DNA of 64,000 nucleotides from Acinetobacter chengduensis (GTDB lineage: Bacteria; Pseudomonadota; Gammaproteobacteria; Pseudomonadales; Moraxellaceae). A model generated the notes under the pieces. The model searched no databases, was not told where the DNA came from, and worked only from the letters and a program-made list of their open reading frames with translations. The stretch lies in the NCBI RefSeq assembly GCF_003664645.1, contig NZ_RCHC01000009.1:62001-126000 (forward strand), written 5' to 3'. This document shows, piece by piece, positions 27,241-37,800 of this stretch (position 1 is its first letter; every line of letters begins with the position of its first letter). The translations under genes and the position numbers were made by a program.

Positions 27241-29151
27241 TCAAATACTGTGCTCAACGTTATTCATTAAAAATATTTTTAACCGTTTAATTTCAAAGTC
27301 ATATTCTGACTTACTACGCTTTAATGTCTGAATATCCTGCTTCATATATACTTCTTCTACCTTATACAAAAGACTTAATGCTTCCCTGTAATTTTTAGTT
27401 TCCCCAATTTCAGCTACCATCATCATTCCTGCTTCAACATCATTATAATGAGATAATGCAATAGTATATTTTTTTAAAGCTAAACCTGTATTGCCTTGTG
27501 CTAAATAAATTTGTGCTTCTAAATACGGAGTTAAACGCTGAAATAAGGGGAAATTACTATAATTTGGATTTGTATTAGCAATTTCAATCAATGATATCAT
27601 CCAGCTTCCATAATTTGGTGCTAGCCTCTCATACACAATATATTCAGTCAAACTACGCAAAGCTTGCACAGCCTGTGCATCAAAAGGCTGTTTTTTCATC
27701 CTATTAGCTGTTTGCTTAAAATCAGATTCAGTTGCTACTCGTACATATACTTTTTGCAGTAATAAGTTTAGATTTAGCAATGTACTTTCTGGCATGCGTT
27801 GTATCGCTTGCTCCAAATACATATTTGCCTCAGCCACATACCCATTTTCAAAATATAACCGCGCTATTGAGCTTTGTGCCCGAGGTGAGTTTGGCGAGTT
27901 TTTTGCCCAATACATTTCTAGACTTTCAGTATTTGACCATAACTTCACTCGCTCATATGTAAAAAAACTTAGCGTACTTAAAATAAGCCCAACAATCAAA
28001 ACCACCAACTTATCATCAATTTTATTTTTTAAAAGAAATAGTCCATTCGCTATTGGTAAAAATAGAAAGAGTGCTGCTAAATAGTTTCGATGTTCAAAAT
28101 ACAACTCCAAACCAATAACTGTTGATTCCATTAAATGAGCAACTAAAAAAAATAAAATTGCCAATGAAATTAAAGGGTATTTTTTTTTGTAAAAAATAGA
28201 AAAAACAAAAATAACAAATATAAAAATTAAAGAGTATAAAGTCGTAATAGGATTAAACAGTGACTTAGACACTATATAACCATCTTGGTATAAACCTCTT
28301 AATTCTACTTGAGGGATTACCAAGTTATAAAGGTATTCTGTGACAATTCTTGCCTCACTATATAATCGGTCTATCATATTAAAATTACGATTTGGCCAAG
28401 GATTTTGTGAAAAAGTCACATACTTGCTAAGTAAGACTAGCATCGCTATTGACGGAAGCCACAAAAATATAGCGCGCCATTGCCAGACTGGCTGATTATT
28501 TCTATTTGGATTACAGAATTCTATAACTAAAATTAAAAAAGGAAGTAAAGCTCCATTTTCTTTACTATATGTTGCTAAAACTGTACTTAATCCTAAAAAT
28601 ATAGTCATACCCACATAGGCTTTAATAGGCTTAGCAGATAGATATAATCGATATTTTAAATATCCTATGATTCCAATTAAACTAAAAAGTGTTGCAAGCT
28701 GTGCCATCCTTTGCACAATATATAAAGTTGTTGACACAAAATAAGGATGTAATAACCAAATAGCAGATGCGACTAAGGCAATCCAAAGTGCTTGTTGCTC
28801 TTTATAATTATAATTTTTTAATAGCAACAATATAGACCAACATAAAAGAACCCCATTTAATAAATGAAGCATTAAATTAGTATATTTAAAAGGATATGGA
28901 TCAGCAGGCCAAGTATTTGCATCAATTAAAAAACTAAGAAGTGAAATTGGTCTCCCAGTAGGGCCTGCAAACCCATTAGATACAAAATTTCTGACTTTTT
29001 CCCAACTATCAATTACTCCATAGGTTCCCAAGTCTTTTAAATTTGGATAATCATCAAACAGAAAATTACCCTTCAAACCAGCCCAATAAACCACAGCTGT
29101 CAGTAATAGAATAAAGACAAAAAAAATGACTGGTTGATATTTTTTTAACAT
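27241..29151 (-). CDS. TMTC-like GT-C membrane protein with C-terminal TPR repeats; candidate pilin glycosyltransferase
   Basis: A 636-residue protein. About ten transmembrane helices occupy residues 1-410; the first loop has NFLFDDYPNLKDLG with the paired aspartates of GT-C enzymes, then GRPISLLSFLIDA and YIVQRMAQLATLFSL, the same order of motifs as eukaryotic TMTC O-mannosyltransferases. A soluble tail (about 420-636) contains tetratricopeptide-like helix pairs, for example NSPRAQSSIARLYFENGY and AEANMYLEQAIQRMPES. It lies directly after pilA, where pilin-modifying enzymes (TfpO, TfpW and similar) are encoded in other bacteria, yet it lacks an obvious Wzy_C motif. Glycosylation of PilA is inferred from position and fold only. 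Confidence 0.75.
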   Translation of the reverse strand: MLKKYQPVIFFVFILLLTAVVYWAGLKGNFLFDDYPNLKDLGTYGVIDSWEKVRNFVSNGFAGPTGRPISLLSFLIDANTWPADPYPFKYTNLMLHLLNGVLLCWSILLLLKNYNYKEQQALWIALVASAIWLLHPYFVSTTLYIVQRMAQLATLFSLIGIIGYLKYRLYLSAKPIKAYVGMTIFLGLSTVLATYSKENGALLPFLILVIEFCNPNRNNQPVWQWRAIFLWLPSIAMLVLLSKYVTFSQNPWPNRNFNMIDRLYSEARIVTEYLYNLVIPQVELRGLYQDGYIVSKSLFNPITTLYSLIFIFVIFVFSIFYKKKYPLISLAILFFLVAHLMESTVIGLELYFEHRNYLAALFLFLPIANGLFLLKNKIDDKLVVLIVGLILSTLSFFTYERVKLWSNTESLEMYWAKNSPNSPRAQSSIARLYFENGYVAEANMYLEQAIQRMPESTLLNLNLLLQKVYVRVATESDFKQTANRMKKQPFDAQAVQALRSLTEYIVYERLAPNYGSWMISLIEIANTNPNYSNFPLFQRLTPYLEAQIYLAQGNTGLALKKYTIALSHYNDVEAGMMMVAEIGETKNYREALSLLYKVEEVYMKQDIQTLKRSKSEYDFEIKRLKIFLMNNVEHSI

Positions 29152-29170
29152 AGATCATATCTTATAAATT

Positions 29171-29196
29171 AAAAAACGCCCATCAGATGATGAGCG
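29171..29196 (-). terminator. Terminator or attenuator between pilA and the glycan cluster
   Basis: Nine-base-pair stem (29177-29185 with 29188-29196, one G-T pair) with a two-base apex, followed on the minus strand by six T. It lies 24 bases after the pilA stop and would give abundant pilA message with limited read-through into the downstream genes. Confidence 0.75.
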
Positions 29197-29220
29197 CTAA
29201 GACCAACTTATATCAGCAAA

Positions 29221-29700
29221 TTAACGGCAGTTAGATGGTACTAACTCTTGATCGATTGCTGTTCCGCTAGTAATTTGTGAATTAGTACGTGTACACTTCC
29301 ACTGTATTCCGCCCGCCGTAGTTGAAGGACTCAGTACTAAAGTATTCTTAGTTCCATCTACTTTTGTACCATATTTAATAAAGATAAGACCATCTTTGGC
29401 AGATGAAGATGTCGTTGCAGCCCCATTGATTTGACCAACGCCTACTGATTCCGTTGCATTACCCTTGATAGTCGTAGCTCCCGCTAAACCAGCACTGGCA
29501 TTATTCATTGGAAAGCGATTATTTGAAGAATAAAACTCAGCTACTGCAGCTTTTGCTCCACCAGCAAGATTAATACCTTCAGTTACATGTGCACGCTTTG
29601 TATAGTTTTGATAAGCAGGAATCGCAATCGCAGCTAGAATACCGATAATTGCAACAACGATCATTAATTCAATCAGGGTAAAACCTTTTTGAGCGTTCAT
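29221..29700 (-). CDS. pilA: Type IV major pilin PilA
   Basis: A 159-residue prepilin: leader MNAQKG, mature [20 protein letters not shown] with Glu at +5, then the alpha1-C helix and a Thr/Ser-rich head. Two cysteines (QWKCTRTN and PSNCR) close the D-loop disulfide. The protein ends in Arg and lacks the C-terminal Ser used by TfpO-type glycosylation, so a different modification site is expected. ATG at 29700 has GGAG seven bases upstream. A sigma-54 promoter at 29757-29772 and a terminator right after the gene give the pattern of a strongly expressed, PilRS-controlled pilin. Confidence 0.95.
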   Translation of the reverse strand: MNAQKGFTLIELMIVVAIIGILAAIAIPAYQNYTKRAHVTEGINLAGGAKAAVAEFYSSNNRFPMNNASAGLAGATTIKGNATESVGVGQINGAATTSSSAKDGLIFIKYGTKVDGTKNTLVLSPSTTAGGIQWKCTRTNSQITSGTAIDQELVPSNCR

Positions 29701-29756
29701 AACATTCTCCACAAATGTATAATTTAATTATTAAGCTTTGAAGCTAATTTATTGTT

Positions 29757-29772
29757 AGCACTAAGTGTGCCA
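29757..29772 (-). promoter_or_regulatory. Sigma-54 promoter of pilA
   Basis: Minus strand TGGCAC-ACTTA-GTGCT fits the -24/-12 consensus with GG and GC exactly 12 bases apart. Transcription would start near 29746, giving a leader of about 45 bases. PilS/PilR activation of pilA through sigma-54 is established in Pseudomonas; here it is inferred. Confidence 0.75.
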
Positions 29773-29856
29773 AGAATGATTATAATAAAAAAACTCAAAA
29801 AAACAGCATTTTAAAAAAATATTTATTTTTTTGTGAAAACCTTGTCTCTTTTTGTG

Positions 29857-29881
29857 TTTAAAAGTGACAATTAACGTCACT
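29857..29881 (-). terminator. Probable terminator of the lemA-TPM operon
   Basis: AGTGAC/GTCACT stem (29863-29868, 29876-29881) with a seven-base loop and TTTTAAA on the minus-strand exit, 20 bases beyond the last stop. The T run is short. Confidence 0.6.
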
Positions 29882-29900
29882 ATCTTACCTACATTTCATA

Positions 29901-30458
29901 CTAAAGGATCACTGGCAAATCAGAAATTTCATTTTTTTCATCTAATGTTACGTCATCATAAAATTTCCCAAGGACTGATCCAATTTCTAATACACCATTC
30001 ACCACCGCATCGCGATATTGCCCTTGCTTTAAAGCAATGAGCATAGATTCACAAATCCTTTGCCAAACCTGTTGCTCTGTCAATTTCTTAATCCCACGAT
30101 CAATCACAATTTCCACACTGCGCTCACACAAATTTAGATAGAGCAACACACCACTATTATGTTCAGTGTCCCATACGCCCAACTCTGCAAACAGTTGCTG
30201 GGCACGTGCATAGGTATTTTGTGAATAGGCTTGATGGGCAGGAATATGCCCCTCAATCACGACTTGTATTTCGCCAATATGCCCTTGCTCTGCGCGGGTT
30301 ACAGCCTGCGTAATCGCATGTTGATCTTGCCGATCAAAATAGCGCTTTGTCGCAGGTAAAAAGCAAAAATGCTTGAGCCATCGTTTAAAGCTCGGTTGAG
30401 GCAAATCTTGAATTTTAGGTTGTGTCAAAATTTTTGTTGTTTCAGATGTTGTTACCAT
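29901..30458 (-). CDS. TPM-domain protein
   Basis: A 185-residue protein with one TPM (TLP18.3/Psb32/MOLO-1) domain: GEIQVVIEGHIP, WDTEHNSGVLLYLNLCERSVEIVIDRGI and the helical tail after TEQQVWQRI. No signal peptide is evident, unlike its upstream neighbour; a hydrophobic patch (about 30-36) is short. Its ATG overlaps the stop of the longer TPM gene by seven bases. TPM domains occur in photosystem repair and in bacterial membrane proteins of unknown role; the partner of LemA is a common context. Confidence 0.82.
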   Translation of the reverse strand: MVTTSETTKILTQPKIQDLPQPSFKRWLKHFCFLPATKRYFDRQDQHAITQAVTRAEQGHIGEIQVVIEGHIPAHQAYSQNTYARAQQLFAELGVWDTEHNSGVLLYLNLCERSVEIVIDRGIKKLTEQQVWQRICESMLIALKQGQYRDAVVNGVLEIGSVLGKFYDDVTLDEKNEISDLPVIL

Positions 30459-31537
30459 GAGCCTGAAGCACCTCCTCCACCAAATCCACCACCGCCTCCA
30501 CGGTAACCACCACCGCCAAAGCCCCCACCTGATCCACCACCTCGCCCACCACCTCGCCCACCACCAGACAAAAAGGCCTGAAAGATGAGCTGAGCTAAGG
30601 CCGTAATCAATAAAAAGAAAATGCCACCACCAATCAGCAAGCTTGTGATTAAGCCCGCGCCATTGACCAAACCTGCGACCGCACCTGCAACAGCAGCTGT
30701 TGCGGCACTTAGTCGATTACCTACAATATACGAACCAATAACACCAGCAACCAATATAAAGAGCGCAGTCATTATGGTTTTTTCTTTGGCTTGTTGCTCG
30801 TGTAAAGCCTGTTCTTGTCGCTCTTTTAATGCTTGAGCCGCTTGAGTTGCAACTTCTGGGTCCATATTCAAGACTTTTTCAATTTCATTTAAGCCTGCTT
30901 GAATCCCTTGTGCGTACTGATTTTGTCTAAAATATGGCGTGATGTTATTACGAATAATTCGACTCAGCACAACATCGGGTAACACACCTTCTAAACCATA
31001 ACCCGAAAGAATTTGAATGCGATGATCATTTACAGCGATCGCCATTAATAAGCCATTATCTTGCTTGGCAGTTCCAAGCTTCCACTGATCAGCTACCCGC
31101 ATAGCATAAGAGAAAATATCTTCTTGCCCCGTGGTTGGCACAATAATAATTCCTACTTGTGCCTTAGCCGATTCATGTAACTGTATTATTTTTTGGCTAA
31201 TCGCTTGATTTTCTGATGCGGTTAATAAGCCCGCCTGATCAACGATGGGTGTATTTAAAGTCGGTAATGTGCGAATACTCTGCCCATCTGCCATATCATT
31301 GGCAATTTGTGGCGCGAGCTGTGTTACATCATTCCTCGGTATATTCTGTTGATCCTGTGGGGTCTGATTCGACTGTTGCTCTTTAATTAATTTTGAGGCC
31401 ACTGCTATTTCAGCAGCTCCATCATCTTGAGCAACAGCCCTCTCGCTCCACGTATTGCCACTTACACTCAACAGGCTCATACACAGGGCGAAATATACCG
31501 CTAAATAGGCTTTTGAATTCTGCACGCGTTTAGACAT
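30452..31537 (-). CDS. YgcG-like TPM-domain membrane protein with Gly-rich tail
   Basis: A 361-residue protein: signal peptide (about 1-36), TPM domain near 90-215 (PIVDQAGLLTASENQAISQ, AQVGIIIVPTTGQE, NDHRIQILSGYGLEGVLPD), an Ala-rich transmembrane region near 255-325, and a terminal Gly/Ser/Phe-rich tract ending GASGSW, the hallmark of this family. The start at 31537 has AAGGA six bases upstream; an ATG at 31543 sits directly on that sequence. It lies between lemA and the shorter TPM gene. The function of the LemA-TPM pair is not established. Confidence 0.88.
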   Translation of the reverse strand: MSKRVQNSKAYLAVYFALCMSLLSVSGNTWSERAVAQDDGAAEIAVASKLIKEQQSNQTPQDQQNIPRNDVTQLAPQIANDMADGQSIRTLPTLNTPIVDQAGLLTASENQAISQKIIQLHESAKAQVGIIIVPTTGQEDIFSYAMRVADQWKLGTAKQDNGLLMAIAVNDHRIQILSGYGLEGVLPDVVLSRIIRNNITPYFRQNQYAQGIQAGLNEIEKVLNMDPEVATQAAQALKERQEQALHEQQAKEKTIMTALFILVAGVIGSYIVGNRLSAATAAVAGAVAGLVNGAGLITSLLIGGGIFFLLITALAQLIFQAFLSGGGRGGGRGGGSGGGFGGGGYRGGGGGFGGGGASGSW

Positions 31538-31570
31538 CAGCATTCCTTAAACAGCATTCAGCACCACAAT

Positions 31571-32161
31571 TTAATCAAAACTGACTTTAGGTGCAGATTG
31601 AGCACTTTGTTCAGCACTAAAGTTAGGTTTAGTTTTCATCCCAATCACTTTTGCAGTCATTGCTTGTGGGAATTGACGGACATAGCCATTGTAGTCTTGT
31701 ACAGTTGAAATATAACGATTACGCGCGACCGCAATACGATTTTCTGTCCCTTCTAGTTGCACTTGTAGGTCTTTAAATTGTTCATTGGCTTTTAAGTCAG
31801 GATAATTTTCTGACACCGCAATTAAACGCGATAATGCACTGGTCATTTGCGACTGTGCTTCTTGATATTTTTTAAATAGCTCAGGATTTTCCAGTACGTC
31901 TTTATCTACTTTTAAACCCGCAACATTTGAGCGTGCTTGGGTGACTTCGGTGAGTACCTGCTCTTCATGTTTGGCATAACCTTTTACCACATTAACTAAG
32001 TTAGGTACTAAATCTGCACGACGTTGATATTGGTTTTGCACCTCAGACCACGATGCATTGACTGCTTCATCTTTCACTTGCAAAGTATTATAGCCACAAC
32101 CTGTTAAGCTTAAGCTACCTGCCAAAGCGAGCGCCAACATACTATTTTTTATTAAATTCAT
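31571..32161 (-). CDS. LemA family lipoprotein-like protein
   Basis: A 196-residue LemA-family protein. The N-terminus has a lipobox LSLTGC, so it is probably a lipoprotein anchored at Cys22. The family core follows: SEVQNQYQRRADLVPNLVNVV, KHEEQVLTEVTQARS and a long helical hairpin to ISTVQDYNGYVRQFP. LemA proteins adopt a four-helix fold; their role is poorly known but they are repeatedly encoded with TPM proteins. First gene of the lemA-TPM-TPM unit. Confidence 0.9.
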   Translation of the reverse strand: MNLIKNSMLALALAGSLSLTGCGYNTLQVKDEAVNASWSEVQNQYQRRADLVPNLVNVVKGYAKHEEQVLTEVTQARSNVAGLKVDKDVLENPELFKKYQEAQSQMTSALSRLIAVSENYPDLKANEQFKDLQVQLEGTENRIAVARNRYISTVQDYNGYVRQFPQAMTAKVIGMKTKPNFSAEQSAQSAPKVSFD

Positions 32162-32263
32162 CCCAATTCGCCTCGAGTATTTATTTGTATTTGTTTAAAT
32201 AAAATTATTCTAGCGCTATTTTCTTTAGGTTTTGTTGCTTTTCTTTAACAAAGTAAGCACCCA

Positions 32264-32290
32264 TAAAAAAGCCCAATTAATGGGCTTTTG
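32264..32290 (-). terminator. Terminator of the PF10118 hydrolase gene
   Basis: AAGCCCA/TGGGCTT stem (32269-32275, 32281-32287), loop ATTAA, exit with six T on the minus strand, eight bases past the stop. It separates the gene from lemA. Confidence 0.88.
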
Positions 32291-32297
32291 AGATCAT

Positions 32298-33182
32298 TTA
32301 ACTATAGCGCATAACGCTTTGCTCACTTTGAAAACTTTCTACTTGATATTCCTCGGCAAGTTGTTGCTTCCAATACTGCACAATGTCTGTGTAATCAATT
32401 TCAGAAGGATGGAAGTTTTTTTTGTAATAAGACAGATACTCTGGAACAAGCTGTATAAACATTTTAGCCAATAAATAACTACCAAAAAGATTCCCACCTA
32501 CTTTCGGCAAGCTCTTTTTACGATCTTGCATAAAGAGCTTAGTGCCAGAATAAAAAGTCAGGCTCGCAAAACCTGTGGTCACACTGCGCATAATCATACG
32601 GCGGATCTTATCATCGCCATACACATGCTGATAAACATCAAATGCCACTGCACGATGCTCAATCTCTTCAATGGCATGCCAGACCCACAGTTTCACAGCA
32701 TCCTCATCCAAAGTGCTTAAAACTTCAGGATGGCGCAGAATATATCCGCCTAGCAATGCTGTAAAATGCTCAAAGGCACAGGTAATGGCTAACTGAATTT
32801 TAGGATGTAAGTTCTTCACATAATTGTCTTTTCGCCCTAGCCATGCTTGAAAGCGATCCAAATTATAATCATGGGTTCGCCATGCATCATTAAATTCTGC
32901 ATGTGCTTTCGAATGCATCGCCTCTTGACCAATAAATGCTGCAATCTGTGCCTGCAATTTTTCATCGCTCACCTGCGCACGTACATTACGCACACTATGA
33001 ACAAAAAATTGCTCACCAATTGGGAAGGTTGAGGAGAGTGCCGTCAATAAATGAGACATAACTGGTGAATTCGCAAAATAATGCCGACGAATAGCTTTCG
33101 GATTAAATTGTAATTTGCGCACAGTAATGCCTATGGCTTTTGGACGATTTTGATATGATTTTTGTGTCGTCACTACAGTCAT
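32298..33182 (-). CDS. Predicted metal-dependent hydrolase (PF10118 family)
   Basis: A 294-residue protein of the family annotated as metal-dependent hydrolase. Conserved Glu/His sets lie in helices: FIGQEAMHSKAH, CAFEHFTALLGG and WHAIEEIEHRAVAFDVY, a ferritin-like pattern of E and ExxH that suggests a di-metal centre. No signal peptide. Acinetobacter genomes carry several members; no substrate is established. It is a single gene with its own terminator. Confidence 0.82.
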   Translation of the reverse strand: MTVVTTQKSYQNRPKAIGITVRKLQFNPKAIRRHYFANSPVMSHLLTALSSTFPIGEQFFVHSVRNVRAQVSDEKLQAQIAAFIGQEAMHSKAHAEFNDAWRTHDYNLDRFQAWLGRKDNYVKNLHPKIQLAITCAFEHFTALLGGYILRHPEVLSTLDEDAVKLWVWHAIEEIEHRAVAFDVYQHVYGDDKIRRMIMRSVTTGFASLTFYSGTKLFMQDRKKSLPKVGGNLFGSYLLAKMFIQLVPEYLSYYKKNFHPSEIDYTDIVQYWKQQLAEEYQVESFQSEQSVMRYS

Positions 33183-33360
33183 TTGAACATCTCTAACTTA
33201 GAATTCAAGCACTCAGTATGGGCATCATTTAAGGACTGACACATGGCAAAAAAGCTTAGTGCATTTGCAAATTCGTTCAAATTACAACTTTGTTTTACAA
33301 TCCGAGCCATGTTTTATCCCAACGTACATATTTCTTATCATTACAGGAAATCCATTCAAT

Positions 33361-33383
33361 AAAAAACCCGCCGAAGCGGGTTC
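33361..33383 (-). terminator. Terminator of gltBD
   Basis: AACCCGC/GCGGGTT stem with a TTCG tetraloop on the minus strand (33365-33371, 33376-33382), exiting into a T run, about 20 bases beyond the gltD stop. Confidence 0.92.
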
Positions 33384-33403
33384 TTAATACATCAAGCAAT
33401 TAA

Positions 33404-34861
<1,458 letters not shown>

Positions 34862-34899
34862 TCAGTACTACATCTGCCTATATCTCTGCAGTAGTGGAA

Positions 34900-37800
34900 T
34901 TATTGTGGATCAGCTTGAGTTGTTTTTAACAAAGTCTGCAAGTTTGCAGCTTTTGGTTTCACAAGCCAGAATTTACGGCTATAGAAATCAAACTCATGGC
35001 GGATCTTATACGCCCAAGCACTACCTGTTTCTTTAATGTGTTGATCGATAATACGGAGCAAGAATTCTTGATGTTCTTCCATCGCTTCTGTAGAAATACG
35101 ATTCAACTCGATCAGTTCGTGGTTGTAATGATCAACGAAGTCATTATCCAAATCAAGCACATAAGCAAAACCGCCTGTCATACCTGCACCGAAGTTATGA
35201 CCTACTTTACCGAGTACAGTCACAATACCGCCAGTCATATATTCACAGCAATGGTCGCCTGCACCTTCAATTACCGCAAATGCACCTGAGTTACGTACCG
35301 CAAAACGCTCACCCGCAGTACCTGCTGCAAAAAGCTTACCGCCAGTTGCACCGTACAAACATGTGTTACCAATAATTGCCGTATTTTGCGTTTGGAATGG
35401 CGAACCTTTTGGTGGGAAAATTGAGATACGACCACCAGCCATACCCTTACCTACGTAGTCATTCGCATCACCTTCAAGGCTGATATGCAAACCACCTGCG
35501 TTCCATACACCAAGAGACTGACCTGCAGTACCCGTTAAATTCACTTTAACTGGATGCGCTTCCATGCTCAAGTTGCCATAACGTTTCGCAATTTCACCTG
35601 AAATACGCGCACCAATTGAACGGTCACAGTTACCAATCGTGAAGCTATATTCACCTGTTGTGCCTGCTTCAATCGCTGGAAGTATTTCTGCGACCATTTT
35701 CTCTGCAAGCAAGCCTTTGTCGAATGGCGCATTGCCTTCAACTTGGCAATATTGCGCCTTACCTTCAGCTGCTGGATGTGATTCAAGTAATTTACTTAAA
35801 TCAAGATGCGCATGCTTTTCAGTTTCGCCTGGCAATGTTTCGAGTAGATCTGTACGACCAATCAAATCTTTTAGACTTGAAACACCTAGTGCTGCCAACC
35901 ATTCACGTGTTTCTTCTGCAATGAAGTGGAAGAAGTTGATTAACATCTCAGGCTCACCAATATAGTGTTCCTGACGTAAATGATCTTGTTGTGTTGCAAC
36001 ACCTGTTGCACAGTTATTTAAGTGGCAAATACGTAGGTATTTACAGCCTAATGCGATCATTGGTGTAGAACCAAAACCGAAGCTTTCAGCACCTAGAATT
36101 GCCGCTTTCACAACATCTAGACCTGTTTTTAAGCCACCGTCTGTTTGTACACGAACTTTACCACGCAGGTCATTTACACGAAGGGCTTGATGCGCCTCGC
36201 TTAGACCAAGCTCCCACGGAGAACCTGCATGGTGAATTGAAGAAAGTGGAGAAGCCGCTGTACCGCCGTCATAACCAGAAATGGTAATGAAATCTGCGTA
36301 CGCTTTTGCTACACCTGCCGCAATCGTACCAACACCTGGCTCAGAAACAAGTTTAACTGACACCATCGCCTGTGGGTTAACTTGTTTTAAATCAAAGATT
36401 AACTGTGATAAATCTTCAATTGAGTAAATGTCGTGATGCGGCGGAGGCGAAATCAGCGTTACACCTGGCACAGAGTAACGTAGACGAGCAATTAAGCCGT
36501 TTACTTTACCACCCGGCAACTGACCACCTTCACCTGGTTTTGCACCTTGAGCCACTTTAATTTGAAGTACTTCTGCAGATGTTAAATAAGCAGGAGTTAC
36601 ACCAAAACGGCCAGACGCAATTTGTTTGATTTTCGAGTTACGGATGGTGCCGTAACGCGCAGGATCTTCACCGCCTTCACCAGAGTTAGAACGGCCACCG
36701 ATTGTATTCATTGCAATCGCAATTGCTTCATGTGCTTCAGGTGATAATGCACCCAAAGACATACCTGCTGAATCGAAGCGAGGTAAAATTGCTTCTACAG
36801 ATTCAACTTGATCCAATGCAATTGAATTGTCAGTTTTGAGTTTAAATAAATCACGAATCGTTGCGATTGGACGGTGATTCACTAACTCAGCGTATTCTTT
36901 GAAGTCTGCATAGTTGCCCGAACGTACTGCTTTGTGTAAAGCATTAATCACGTCTGGGTTAAATGCATGATATTCCTTATCAAAGACAAACTTCAGCATA
37001 CCGCCTTGTTCGATTGGCTTACGTGCTTTCCACGCTAAATCTGCCAATTTTTTCAAATCGTTTTCAAGGTCAACAAATGTTGCACCTTTGATGCGGCTTG
37101 GTACGCCAGTGAAGCACTTCGCAACCACATCATCCGACAAACCAACGGCTTCAAATAATTGACCACCACGGTAAGAGGCAACCGTTGAAATACCCATCTT
37201 AGAAAGTACTTTTAATAAGCCTTTTTCAATGCCTTTACGGAAGTTTGCTTGCGCATGAATTGGGTCGCCTAAAAGCTCACCTTTTGCGATCAAGTCATTA
37301 ATCACGTCATAAGCAAGGTATGGATAGATCGCTGTTGCACCAAAACCTAAAATAACTGCAAATTGGTGTGCATCACGTGCCAGAGCAGTTTCCACAATAA
37401 TGTTGGCATCTGTACGTAAGCCCGCATTAATCAAGTGATGATGCACAGCACCTGTTGCCATAAGGGCATTGGCTGGCAAGAAACCTTGGCGGATTTTACG
37501 ATCAGATAAAACTAATAGGGTTTTACCTGCACGAATGGCTGTCGCAGCTTCTTCACAAATACGTGCAATTGCAGCTTCCAGACCTTCTTCAACAGCATAG
37601 TTCAAATCAATATCTGCGATTTCATAACCAGTACGACCAATCGTACGGATTTGATGCATTTTTGAATTTGACAGAACTGGGCTTGAAATAATCAAGCGAT
37701 CTGCATGTTCTGGACTTTGTTCAAATACGTTCTGCTCACGCCCTAAACAAGTTTCGAGCGACATCACAATCGATTCACGTAATGGATCAATTGGCGGATT

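Noticed and set aside
25876..29151. Reading either GT-C gene as a Wzy polymerase or Wzx flippase
   Set aside because: First-loop Asp motifs and the RSPGFP/TPR features fit GT-C enzymes, and no Wzx-like MATE pattern is seen.
11411..29220. Integrase, transposase or attachment sites at the ends of the glycan island
   Set aside because: None found; island ends coincide with pilin genes and core genes, so homologous exchange is more likely than site-specific insertion.
30480..30570. Short tandem GC-rich repeats resembling a repeat array
   Set aside because: They encode the Gly-rich tail of the TPM protein; no spacer-repeat pattern.
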